DNA of 46,768 bases from a virus. Positions 15,480 to 21,707 of this stretch are shown in pieces. Below the pieces are notes generated by a model. That model saw nothing but the letters and a program-made list of their open reading frames with translations, made no database searches and had not been told where the DNA came from. Where the stretch lies: positions 1-46,768 of IMG/VR virus record IMGVR_UViG_3300022198_000832; one strand, written 5' to 3'. The translations under genes and the position numbers were made by a program. Each line of letters starts with the position of its first letter. Within the stretch, counting starts at the first letter, position 1.

Positions 15480-15553
15480 TTTTTCCTTTCCGAACTGAAC
15501 TGGTGCTGGGAACTGGCAGCTGGTTCTAGTTTAATTAAATTAAAACCACGCGA

Positions 15554-15597
15554 GGCGTGGCGTGGCGTGGCGTGGCGTGGGCTACAATGCCCACGCC
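15554..15597. repeat. Five tandem GGCGT units ending in a hairpin
   Basis: GGCGT is repeated five times (15554-15578), then GGCGTGGGC-TACAAT-GCCCACGCC forms a perfect 9-bp hairpin (15574-15597) followed by TCA. The plus strand has six GG pairs spaced by CGT and so could form a two-layer G-quadruplex. The hairpin and its TCA end recur at 17464-17511. It lies just past the stop of gene 15606-16109. Confidence 0.7.
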
Positions 15598-15605
15598 TCA
15601 AGTAA

Positions 15606-16109
15606 CTAACTTATTCTGAAACCATTTGAATTTTCACAGAACTCAATGAACTCCTCAACATTTTCCATTGTGAAAGGATAAGAACTTGCATAATTGTATT
15701 TACTTTGTATCCAATCCCAAGTGTCGTGATCTTCTTTGGGATAGTCTCTCGGTGCTAGTCCTTTCTTGCCTGTTTCTTTAGCAACTTTTTCAGCTAACAT
15801 TTTATGACAGATATTAACGAACTTATTATTTTCTTCTGCCTCTTTGGTGTCTTGTTCAGTCTCGTGAATAGCTTTTGAAACAGTGCCGTCTTTGATTAAT
15901 GCTCTTAACTGTTTAGCTATTTGCATAGCAGTCTCGCCACTAACTTCGTGACCGTCATTAGATTGCCAATACTTCTTATCTTCTTCCTCAATTACTCCTG
16001 TTATGTCACAAACGAAGTCGGCTAATCTTCGCCAATGCCAAACATTGTTTCTAAAGTATTCGCCTTTTTTGTTCTTGTGGTTGCCTGTGCTATATAAGTC
16101 AAAGCCCAT
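15606..16109 (-). CDS. Conserved phage protein of the GEYFRNNVW family
   Basis: 167 residues. MGFDLYSTGNHKNKKGEYFR followed by NNVWHWRRLADFVCDI, a central NDGHEVSGETAMQIAKQLR and the ending YPFTMENVEEFIEFCENSNG form a pattern I recognise from many phages and prophages. The family has no assigned function to my knowledge. Length is normal for it, so the gene looks intact. ACAAGGAGAAAATAAA precedes the ATG. Adjacent to GC-rich repeat patches on both sides. Confidence 0.75.
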   Translation of the reverse strand: MGFDLYSTGNHKNKKGEYFRNNVWHWRRLADFVCDITGVIEEEDKKYWQSNDGHEVSGETAMQIAKQLRALIKDGTVSKAIHETEQDTKEAEENNKFVNICHKMLAEKVAKETGKKGLAPRDYPKEDHDTWDWIQSKYNYASSYPFTMENVEEFIEFCENSNGFRIS

Positions 16110-16393
16110 TTTATTTTCTCCTTGTTAGTTGTTAATGTCTTACTCTTATCATATCCCATTAGTTATTCAAGAACTTTTTTTATTTTTTTTTCAAGATCTG
16201 TTGTCCGAACTTTTGCCGCCGTCAGCAGCTGGCGTCCCAGCCAGAAGCTCAATTTAATATTACCACCGAGCTTCCTACGGGCGTGCGTGCGTGGGAGACC
16301 GAGCTTCTTGCTGCCAGCACGCCAGTCCCAGCTGGCCAGGCAGCATTGTTTCACATGTGTATCCAAGACGAAGACGTGCGTGAACGGCGGGGC
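16110..16393. other. GC-rich intergenic patch with hairpins and short repeats
   Basis: About 284 nt without a supported gene. From about 16205 it is strongly GC-rich. It contains ACCGAGCTTC twice (near 16264 and 16305), GAAGCTC/GAGCTTC inverted copies, GCGT tandem units, and a hairpin in which TGCTGCC pairs with GGCAGCA around 16312-16346 with an inner CCAG/CTGG. Words such as CAGCTGG and GGCCAG are shared with the other patches. The frame reading through it on the minus strand looks like a by-product of high GC. Confidence 0.6.
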
Positions 16394-16510
16394 TCATCCT
16401 GCAGTACAAGAGTTGATTGCCATCAGAATGAGAATAGCGTACCCTGGAAGAACTAATCGTGGAGCTAGCAGCGCTGGAGGCAGCAGGAAGAGCGTTAACC
16501 AATAAATCAT
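16394..16510 (-). CDS. Tiny membrane peptide (38 aa)
   Basis: A 38-residue frame that starts in the overlap ATGA with the stop of gene 16507-16710, so translation is likely coupled. The sequence is hydrophobic (IYWLTLFLLPPALLAPRL, then YAILILMAINSCTAG), giving two short membrane stretches split by prolines. A longer frame (16275-16517) also starts here but lacks protein-like composition. I prefer the 38-residue reading because of the exact stop-start overlap. Confidence 0.5.
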   Translation of the reverse strand: MIYWLTLFLLPPALLAPRLVLPGYAILILMAINSCTAG

Positions 16511-16710
16511 AAGTCATAGTTCTCCTCTAAAACGTGTTCCGCTTGACGGTGTACAACTTCTTCTTTGACAACATCTCCAGATCCTTCTACAGCCTTCGGG
16601 AGCTCCCACTCACCCATATCAGCTTTTTCCAAAGCTTCCTTAGCGGAGGTGGCGTTAACCACCACCTCACGAGAAACCTGATCAGAAACAAGAACTAAAT
16701 ACTTTGCCAC
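16507..16710 (-). CDS. Small acidic protein
   Basis: 67 residues, with a beta-alpha start (AKYLVLVSDQVSREVVVNAT) and then ATSAKEALEKADMGEWE, similar to small phage proteins that begin with a strand and an S/T-A-x-E-A helix. Acidic C-terminus. Overlaps the upstream gene by 16 nt. Function unknown. Confidence 0.6.
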   Translation of the reverse strand: MAKYLVLVSDQVSREVVVNATSAKEALEKADMGEWELPKAVEGSGDVVKEEVVHRQAEHVLEENYDL

Positions 16711-17057
16711 GTTATACCTTCCTTGTCTGTTTTGAACTTAATAGTTTGACCTAGCTCAAGATGCATTAGATGTTTCGGTACATTGTCCAAGCGACCTTCT
16801 CCTGCTTTTTGATTTCCCTTCAGGATCACAACCCACATCTTTTCCGCTACGTTTCCTTTCTTAAACCAAACGTAAACATAGTTCTTCATAGATCTTTTCC
16901 TCTCCATCTTCTTGATGCTGAAGTATGTGTCTTTACCGTGTTCCTTACAGCTGTAGACGATGTTCTTTGCTTCTTCTGACTCTAGTGGGTCACGTTTAAT
17001 GTACTCTTGACCATAGTAGTCATTCATTTGCTTTAGTAGTTTATTGCTTATTACCAT
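16695..17057 (-). CDS. Hypothetical protein (120 aa)
   Basis: 120 residues; starts at the ATG preceded by AGGAG at a 7-nt spacing, the site lying inside the tiny gene upstream. Mixed alpha/beta, basic, with NYVYVWFKKGNVAEKMWVVI in the middle, possibly a small beta-barrel, and a C-terminus VPKHLMHLELGQTIKF that looks like a substrate- or nucleic-acid-binding strand pair. No family recognised. Confidence 0.6.
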   Translation of the reverse strand: MVISNKLLKQMNDYYGQEYIKRDPLESEEAKNIVYSCKEHGKDTYFSIKKMERKRSMKNYVYVWFKKGNVAEKMWVVILKGNQKAGEGRLDNVPKHLMHLELGQTIKFKTDKEGITWQSI

Positions 17058-17131
17058 TGGATGACTCCTAGTAATGTAAGAGCGCCTAGCCCAATTGCTA
17101 CGACACTTAGTTCAAATAATATTGTATGCAT
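17051..17131 (-). CDS. Tiny membrane peptide (26 aa)
   Basis: A 26-residue frame, MHTILFELSVVAIGLGALTL then LGVIQW, with AAAGGAG seven to eight nt before the ATG. One transmembrane helix. It overlaps the next start by 7 nt and contains that gene's ribosome binding site, so it may act as a translational coupler as well as a peptide. Confidence 0.55.
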   Translation of the reverse strand: MHTILFELSVVAIGLGALTLLGVIQW

Positions 17132-17216
17132 TTTTTTCTCCTTTGTTAGTTGTTACGAGGTCACGGAGAGGGGTGGAAAACAACCCGTACCCATCTCCCC
17201 TAGACTAGTTTAGTCA

Positions 17217-17306
17217 CTAACCTCTGTCGACTGTGCTTGAGTCAGCGTTGGTTAATTCCCGTATGACTCCTTTATCTACCCATCTTGCAAAACAGATAGA
17301 ACGCAT
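17217..17306 (-). CDS. Short leader-proximal frame (29 aa)
   Basis: 29 codons beginning just downstream of a good promoter: MRSICFARWVDKGVIRELTN then ADSSTVDRG. The composition looks like protein. There is no Shine-Dalgarno; the predicted transcript start lies only a few nt upstream, so it would be nearly leaderless. A second ATG (17313) in another frame gives a 13-residue peptide. It may be a leader peptide or chance. Confidence 0.35.
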   Translation of the reverse strand: MRSICFARWVDKGVIRELTNADSSTVDRG

Positions 17307-17317
17307 TGCACATTTCT

Positions 17318-17346
17318 AATATGGGATAGAATGGGATAAATGTCAA
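17318..17346 (-). promoter_or_regulatory. Sigma70-type promoter
   Basis: Minus strand TTGACA, 17-nt spacer, CATATT, a near-consensus pair. The spacer contains a repeated TATCCCAT/TTCTATCCCAT element. It would start transcription near 17311 and drive the small-gene run down to the large terminase. Confidence 0.6.
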
Positions 17347-17682
17347 CCATTATTTTCAAAAATATTTTCGACAAGAATTTGGTAAGAAGCGAACATTTGC
17401 TGCTGGCTTCTGGTGCTGGGACCGATGTTCAATATCCACGATCCAAGAACTCCTGATATGCGGGGCGTGGGTCGAGAAAGGAAAATGAAATAAACCAACA
17501 CCCACGCCTCACGGAACTTTACCACATTTGCAGTATGACCTGCTACCAGCTGCTACCTGGCCAGAGCTCATTAGTTCTAGTTCTTCATATAACCCAAGCC
17601 TTTTCAAACGGGACGTGGCGTAGGAGAACAGCTCCTGAGCCGCGATCCCAGCTCCTTCGGCCAGAGTTTAAGTTCAAAAAAG
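17347..17682. other. GC-rich noncoding patch with hairpin shared with 15574-15600
   Basis: About 336 nt without a supported gene. GGCGTGGGT (17464-17472) and ACCCACGCC (17500-17508) pair across 27 nt and are followed by TCA, matching the hairpin at 15574-15600. CTGGTGCTGGGA (17410-17421) also occurs at 15500-15511. GGGACGTGG appears twice near 17610 and 17695, and CTGCTACCAGCTGCTACCTGG-like words repeat in inverted form. The base composition contrasts sharply with flanking genes. Confidence 0.6.
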
Positions 17683-18105
17683 CTAATCTTTACGGGACGT
17701 GGAACGGGGCACGGGATCCTGCTTCCCCGGGCCAGGAGGGATGGCCAGCTCTGCTGCCTCCTTCACTAGTTTTTCAAGGTTCATGGAGCGGGAAACGGGC
17801 ACCGGGGAACGGGATTCACGGCACACGCGCCAGATTTCGTAAGGGCTCTCCAAGAGGGGTCTATTCAAGATAAATACTTTACCACCTGCTCTCTGATACT
17901 TAATATGCCAATTGATTTGCCACTTTGACATATTTAAATTCTTGCTGGCGTTCGCTTTGAGTTCAAGCCAAAATACTTGCTTGTTTACGACACAATGCAC
18001 ATCAGGAATTCCATTTAAAGTACTAGATTCTACGCGAGTAAAATGCCAATTTTTATTTAAATTTTTTAGTTCATTCCACAGTTTAGATTCTTTGTTTTGA
18101 GCCAT
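17683..18105 (-). CDS. VRR-NUC-type nuclease with GC-rich C-terminal extension
   Basis: 140 residues. The first 85 are a VRR-NUC/PD-(D/E)XK fold: NGIPDVHCVVNKQVFWLELK gives the catalytic D and the E-x-K, followed by SKWQINWHIKYQRAGGKVFI. Such phage enzymes are thought to cut branched or flap DNA. From about residue 90 the coding DNA becomes GC-rich and the protein turns low-complexity (ESRSPVPVSRSMNLEKLV, then PPGPGKQDPVPRSTSRKD). That tail lies inside a GC-rich patch and is likely an acquired or replaced 3' end. Confidence 0.75.
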   Translation of the reverse strand: MAQNKESKLWNELKNLNKNWHFTRVESSTLNGIPDVHCVVNKQVFWLELKANASKNLNMSKWQINWHIKYQRAGGKVFILNRPLLESPYEIWRVCRESRSPVPVSRSMNLEKLVKEAAELAIPPGPGKQDPVPRSTSRKD

Positions 18106-18116
18106 AATTTAATCGG

Positions 18117-18380
18117 TCAAGAATTGCAAATATAACCTATCACAGGTTTATTTTCTATTAGATGAATGTAATGGTTTTGCATTGGTTTAGGATTAGGCAT
18201 TTCGACAATAACTAAGTTATTTCTCCACCAAGTTTCACAAGGAACATCTACCAAACGAGAAATGTAAGTATAGCTGCCAGAAGGCAAAATATATATAATT
18301 CCGATGTCATATTTTTGAGATGCCAATGATGACGGCATTAGGAATAATAGTAGTATTACCAATTTCTTCAATAGTTCCAT
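18117..18380 (-). CDS. Small secreted or envelope protein
   Basis: 87 residues from the ATG at 18380, which has GGAGAAAG upstream; a TTG-started form is eight residues longer. MELLKKLVILLLFLMPSSLA is a classical signal peptide with a likely cleavage after A-S at 20-21. The mature part is small, with two cysteines (VPCETWW and IGYICNS) that could form a disulfide. It starts inside the 3' end of its upstream neighbour. Possible envelope or superinfection role; not recognised. Confidence 0.6.
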   Translation of the reverse strand: MELLKKLVILLLFLMPSSLASQKYDIGIIYILPSGSYTYISRLVDVPCETWWRNNLVIVEMPNPKPMQNHYIHLIENKPVIGYICNS

Positions 18381-18600
18381 CTTCTTTCTCCGAGTAATCT
18401 CCAAAAATTCTAGTTATACCTTTTGCTTGACTTAACAAATGACCTTTAGTTACACAAGTTGGTAACTTAGCTTCCTGAAGTTGTTTTAAACTTTGCCAAC
18501 TTGAATCAGAACAAATATCCAACCATTTTACTTCTACCATTGGATATCGTGCTTTCCAATCTTTAGCTTTCTTATTAACTGTTATCTTTCGTTTTAACAT
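18307..18600 (-). CDS. Small conserved phage protein
   Basis: 97 residues. PMVEVKWLDICSDSSWQSLK, then LPTCVTKGHLL, RIFGDYSEKEDG and EEIGNTTIIPNAVI suggest a small beta protein; the pattern V.W.D..S...W, ....C...G.L, ....i.P resembles small phage proteins I have seen without a function. Its 3' end overlaps the signal-peptide gene in another frame. Confidence 0.6.
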   Translation of the reverse strand: MLKRKITVNKKAKDWKARYPMVEVKWLDICSDSSWQSLKQLQEAKLPTCVTKGHLLSQAKGITRIFGDYSEKEDGTIEEIGNTTIIPNAVIIGISKI

Positions 18601-18671
18601 AGACTGATCCCACCATAGTTGTCATTGTGCTGTTATGCACTTCGTTAAACACCTGCATAAAACTATGCCAA

Positions 18672-19187
18672 TTATTTGTTTTCAATAATCGCAGTTGGCG
18701 TGATGTCAATAATGTTTTTCGCCTCTCCGATTTTACTTTCAAGTTCCTCAAGTCGCTTCTCCAATTGTTCCCTGTTCATACCTTCTAAACCAATATAATT
18801 GATTTCTTTACGATCAATAAAATGACCTGCCATCTGATCTCTACGATATTGTGCAGTTATAGCTGCTGTCATTTGACCTTTCTTTTCAGAATTGTCACGC
18901 ATTCTCGCGTAATGTTTGTAAGACATAAGTTTATCTTTTTCTTCTCGTTCTAATTCCTGGGACATTCTTTTTTCAAAATATCTTACGACATGCGGATACT
19001 TATCAGGATTTAATAATCTGCTTGCTTGATCTGTGGGACCGTATTTATTTGTGGAAGTATAACCTGCTTGTTTAGCAGCTTCGACTTTCGAAATTTCGCC
19101 ATAATTAGAAACATAGATATCAACAAACTTTCTTTGCTGGGGTGTCAGCTCTGATGTAGTCTTAAGTGAATTAGGTTTCTTTGGCAT
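18672..19187 (-). CDS. terS: Terminase small subunit-like protein
   Basis: 171 residues. SELTPQQRKFVDIYVSNYGE (about 12-31) followed by KVEAAKQAGYTS is the helix-turn-helix of Terminase_2-type small subunits (L..kQ..FV..Y..........AA..AGY). A helical oligomerisation part follows, with MNREQLEKRLEELESKIGEA near the end. The protein recognises the phage packaging site and guides the large subunit. The large subunit is about 4.2 kb downstream. Directly upstream of its start is the TCTAGGAGTAAA array, a possible recognition or control region. Confidence 0.75.
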   Translation of the reverse strand: MPKKPNSLKTTSELTPQQRKFVDIYVSNYGEISKVEAAKQAGYTSTNKYGPTDQASRLLNPDKYPHVVRYFEKRMSQELEREEKDKLMSYKHYARMRDNSEKKGQMTAAITAQYRRDQMAGHFIDRKEINYIGLEGMNREQLEKRLEELESKIGEAKNIIDITPTAIIENK

Positions 19188-19264
19188 ACAAACACTATAT
19201 ACCCATCTCTTAGGAAAATAAATATTTATAAAAAAATTCTACCCCCCTCTCGTAAGGAAATAGG

Positions 19265-19492
19265 TTTACTCCTAGAATTTCTAGGAGTAAAAACAAATCT
19301 AGGAGTAAATCTAGGAGTAACTTTATCCTTATAAATCAGTAGTTTAGAGCAATTACTCCTAGCTCTCCTAGCTTTTTTGCTTATTTTCCAAAAAAAATAT
19401 TTTGATTTTTTTTTCTAAGTAACGGGTATATACAAAATTCTAGGAGAAACCACGTAAAACCTAACTTTTTTAACATCAGTTCTAGGAGTAAA
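19265..19492. repeat. Iteron-like array of TCTAGGAGTAAA in both orientations
   Basis: Full or near copies: 19265-19276 (inverted), 19280-19291, 19298-19309, 19310-19320, 19353-19362 (inverted core), 19364-19371 (inverted partial), 19439-19449 (TCTAGGAGAAA) and 19481-19492. The first two form a perfect 12-bp inverted repeat around ATT, and the third and fourth are head to tail at 12-nt spacing. The flanks are very AT-rich with long A and T runs. The array is typical of an initiator-binding origin or a multi-site operator. Confidence 0.8.
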
Positions 19493-19542
19493 GCATCTGG
19501 GTCCGTGTTCCGTGTGTCTTTTATACAACACCTATTTTTAAT

Positions 19543-19571
19543 TTGACATTACTGTCGCACCACTGTACTGT
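19543..19571 (+). promoter_or_regulatory. Plus-strand promoter with consensus -35
   Basis: TTGACA is perfect; the -10 at a 17-nt spacing is TACTGT, a weak match. Alternative -10 sequences (TGTAAT, TTATAT) lie slightly further. It is the only apparent signal for the plus-strand RNA ending at the terminator 19702-19738. Confidence 0.4.
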
Positions 19572-19577
19572 AATTTA

Positions 19578-19738
19578 TATGTTTTTCATATCAGTACCCT
19601 TATTTAACTTAGGAGGAACAAATGACTTGACTATGCAATCAAAATAAACTAACTAGGGCATCTTGATTATGTTTCATAATCATCCTTTCTAAGTTAGTTG
19701 GAAAAGGCCAGGTCGGGGAGACTTTACCTGGCCTTTTT
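19578..19738 (+). ncRNA. Candidate plus-strand small RNA with two-codon minigene
   Basis: A short transcript is implied by a promoter-like sequence and a strong terminator with no long gene between. It folds well: TAACTTAG (19605-19612) pairs with CTAAGTTA (19689-19696), enclosing a GATTATG-TTT-CATAATC hairpin (19665-19681). AGGAGG (19611-19616) stands 5 nt before ATG-ACT-TGA, so the reading frame is Met-Thr-stop; ATG-CAA-TCA-AAA-TAA follows. The long stem overlaps the ribosome binding site, so translation may be switchable. Existence of the RNA is inference. Confidence 0.45.
19702..19738. terminator. Bidirectional intrinsic terminator
   Basis: AAAAGGCCAGGT and ACCTGGCCTTTT pair perfectly (12 bp) around CGGGGAGACTTT, with TTTTTATT following on the plus strand and TTTTCC on the minus strand. 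It ends the minus-strand 2OG-oxygenase gene (stop at 19737) and the candidate plus-strand RNA. Confidence 0.85.
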
Positions 19739-20324
19739 ATTCTATAACAAATTTAAAATTACCTGACACAGTAATTCTAGGTTTATTAACCTTATAAAAA
19801 GGATATACAGTGTGATATAAAACAGCCGGAAATATAAAAGCTGATTGATTATAAGTTTTATCTATTGCAAAACAAGTTGTCTTATTATCCCCTAAATTAT
19901 TTGTAGTTAAAAATTCTAAATTTCCAGCTCTAAAACAACTTATATCTTTTGATTTACTATATTTAATTTGTTCTTCAATTGTGTAAGGAATATCAACAAA
20001 TATTATAAACGAAAAACAACCTGTATGATTGTGTAAAGGATTAAACTCATGTTTTTTCTGATAATTAACCCACATATCAATTAATTTTACTGGAACATTT
20101 TTTGAAAACACATCATATCGATGGTTCATATCATTTACTAAAGATTCATTATTAAAAATAAGGTTAAGTAAATATTTTTCAAATATAGGTATGGCCTCTA
20201 AAATTCTATATTGTTCATTTATGTTACCTGCTAATCTTTTGTTATTTTTTACAGTTTTATTTTTTATTATCTTTTTAAGTTTATTAAATAAGATATCAGG
20301 TATCTTATCTACCTTCAAAATCAT
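19737..20324 (-). CDS. Putative 2OG-Fe(II) oxygenase
   Basis: 195 residues, Lys/Asn-rich. The second half has the layout of phage 2OG-FeII_Oxy proteins: WVNYQKKHEFNPLHNHTGCF gives the first histidine, FSFIIFVDIP the core strand, LYHTVYPFYKVNKPRITVSG the distal His and the 2-oxoglutarate-binding Arg. Marine phages often carry such enzymes; known members hydroxylate proteins, nucleic acids or small molecules, and this substrate is unknown. The gene ends at a strong terminator. The N-terminal 80 residues are helical and unassigned. Confidence 0.7.
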   Translation of the reverse strand: MILKVDKIPDILFNKLKKIIKNKTVKNNKRLAGNINEQYRILEAIPIFEKYLLNLIFNNESLVNDMNHRYDVFSKNVPVKLIDMWVNYQKKHEFNPLHNHTGCFSFIIFVDIPYTIEEQIKYSKSKDISCFRAGNLEFLTTNNLGDNKTTCFAIDKTYNQSAFIFPAVLYHTVYPFYKVNKPRITVSGNFKFVIE

Positions 20325-20752
20325 ATACTTGTAACTAAATTCGATATAAACGCAGTGGTAGCTAAGATTACTGCATTTCTTAAATGTTCAAGATGTTTTC
20401 TATGATAAGCTTTAGATTCAGGTTCCTTGCAATTTCTATACTTCGTAAACTGTTCAGAATATTTTTTCCACGCAAAATTTTTAGGACTAAAACATATTAA
20501 TTTATTCATTATAGCCATTTTATATCTTTCTTTAACCACATCAGGTTCAAAGCCTGCATAATAACAAACCTGTTGAAAATCAGTTACATTACTCATAATC
20601 CAACTATGAGCTTCACATTTATAAATAGATGGTTTTCTTTCTTGAGAGTTCGTAGCTGCGTCTTCAAAGGCATTCACTAAAACGCCTCGCCATAGCTTTT
20701 CTTCTGGTTCAACGTCAGAAGATAAAAGCATCGTTGAGAAACTAGTGCCCAT
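20321..20752 (-). CDS. Conserved phage hypothetical protein
   Basis: 143 residues from the ATG at 20752; a GTG 30 nt upstream would extend it. EEKLWRGVLVNAFEDAATNS followed by CEAHSWIMSNVTDFQQVCYYAG resembles a small phage family (A...W....DF..VC..AG.dP..v) with no known function. The C-terminal part is basic with a hydrophobic end (NAVILATTAFISNLVTSI), possibly membrane-associated. Confidence 0.65.
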   Translation of the reverse strand: MGTSFSTMLLSSDVEPEEKLWRGVLVNAFEDAATNSQERKPSIYKCEAHSWIMSNVTDFQQVCYYAGFEPDVVKERYKMAIMNKLICFSPKNFAWKKYSEQFTKYRNCKEPESKAYHRKHLEHLRNAVILATTAFISNLVTSI

Positions 20753-20945
20753 AATTTTTAACAAGGAAACTGAGTAAGTCACGGTAATAAATAGTTAATT
20801 CAATGTCCTTTCTTTTAAGTCTTGCTTCTTCATAGTCTAGATGTACATTATTTATGACTTTGTGTATATCCTCACCAGTATGCTTCTCGTTTTTTAAGAA
20901 AGGTCCAAGTATGTCCATATCATTACTATAATTACTTATTTGCAT
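20742..20945 (-). CDS. Small charged protein
   Basis: 67 residues from ATG at 20945, with GGTGGAAAAG upstream inside the preceding gene. Mostly helical (YEEARLKRKDIELTIYYRDL). Overlaps neighbours at both ends (11 and 14 nt). No family recognised. Confidence 0.55.
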   Translation of the reverse strand: MQISNYSNDMDILGPFLKNEKHTGEDIHKVINNVHLDYEEARLKRKDIELTIYYRDLLSFLVKNYGH

Positions 20946-21198
20946 CTTTTCCACCCTGTACGACTTTTAATTTTAATACTTTGGCTTGTTTATTTATTTT
21001 TTTTTCTTTACCAAACTGCCACATAGCTTGAATATCTGCCATAACCTGCGGATCAAATACATCTCGATATCCTAACTTATCATTCATGTATAACCGAAAC
21101 ATAGTTCCAGTTACTTCCTTGTATTCTTTATGATTAAGTTTGTTAGCTAGTATTTTAAGTGATACTAGAAAAGGATTAATGGATGGTTCTTTTGCCAC
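20932..21198 (-). CDS. Small basic protein, GTG start
   Basis: 88 residues, starting at GTG with GAGGA about 9 nt upstream. Helical, with NHKEYKEVTGTMFRLYMNDK and MADIQAMWQFGKEKKINKQA, and a Lys-rich end. Overlaps the zinc-finger gene by 23 nt. Function unknown. Confidence 0.55.
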   Translation of the reverse strand: MAKEPSINPFLVSLKILANKLNHKEYKEVTGTMFRLYMNDKLGYRDVFDPQVMADIQAMWQFGKEKKINKQAKVLKLKVVQGGKDANK

Positions 21199-21418
21199 GA
21201 ATAAAATCCTCTAATAATTTTAACATAGATAGTACTTCCTTCGTGCTTAGTGTTCCTTTGTTAATTCTGTGCTTTTTGTTTCTTTCAAAGTGACCTGCTC
21301 CCCCACACTGTTTGCAAGTTTGAGTTTCAGAGTAAGGTACGATTCGAACGTAACCATTACCTTTGCAATTCTTACAAATTTTGTAGGGATCACCGTATTT
21401 TATATCCATTGTAGTCAT
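21176..21418 (-). CDS. DnaJ-type zinc-finger protein
   Basis: 80 residues with two CxxCxGxG-like knuckles: ICKNCKGNGYVRIV (about 14-27) and TCKQCGGAGHFER (about 34-46), together one zinc centre of the DnaJ central-domain type. The rest is a basic helix (TKEVLSMLKLLEDFIRGK). No J domain is present. It could bind unfolded protein or nucleic acid. Part of the small-gene operon with 3-25 nt overlaps. Confidence 0.65.
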   Translation of the reverse strand: MTTMDIKYGDPYKICKNCKGNGYVRIVPYSETQTCKQCGGAGHFERNKKHRINKGTLSTKEVLSMLKLLEDFIRGKRTIH

Positions 21419-21705
21419 TTATCTTTTTTCTCTCTAGAAGTAAAGGGTTTAGTTCTAGGATTTTTATTCTTTTTCCAAGTACAGTGAATAGTTAAAGTTT
21501 TAGTATCTTTCACATTGTTTTCATTACCATAGCAAATAACAATATCGTGACCATTCTTTTTATCGTGTATGTAGTATCTAATGTAATCATCTATGACAAT
21601 TTTTTCCTTAACTTTCATATTATTATTTCGCTTAGGTCTAAAGCTGGGGTCATCTTGCATATAAGCAATCTCCGCAGCCAAAGCCTCTGCATCCCTATGA
21701 TCCAT
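21415..21705 (-). CDS. Hypothetical small protein
   Basis: 96 residues. An acidic helix (DAEALAAEIAYMQDDPSF) is followed by a beta part (IVIDDYIRYYIHDKKNGHDI then TKTLTIHCTW) and a very basic end. Start 2 nt after the preceding stop. No family recognised. Confidence 0.55.
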   Translation of the reverse strand: MDHRDAEALAAEIAYMQDDPSFRPKRNNNMKVKEKIVIDDYIRYYIHDKKNGHDIVICYGNENNVKDTKTLTIHCTWKKNKNPRTKPFTSREKKDK

Positions 21706-21707
21706 TT

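Noticed and set aside
16275-16517. 80-residue minus-strand frame in the GC-rich patch
   Set aside because: Composition does not look like a protein, and the 38-residue hydrophobic frame in the next phase fits the exact stop-start overlap better.
17535-17873. 112-residue plus-strand frame in the GC-rich patch
   Set aside because: It is antisense to the VRR-NUC tail and open mainly because GC-rich DNA has few stops.
19265-19492. CRISPR array
   Set aside because: Repeats are only about 12 nt, in both orientations and at irregular spacing; no cas genes are present.
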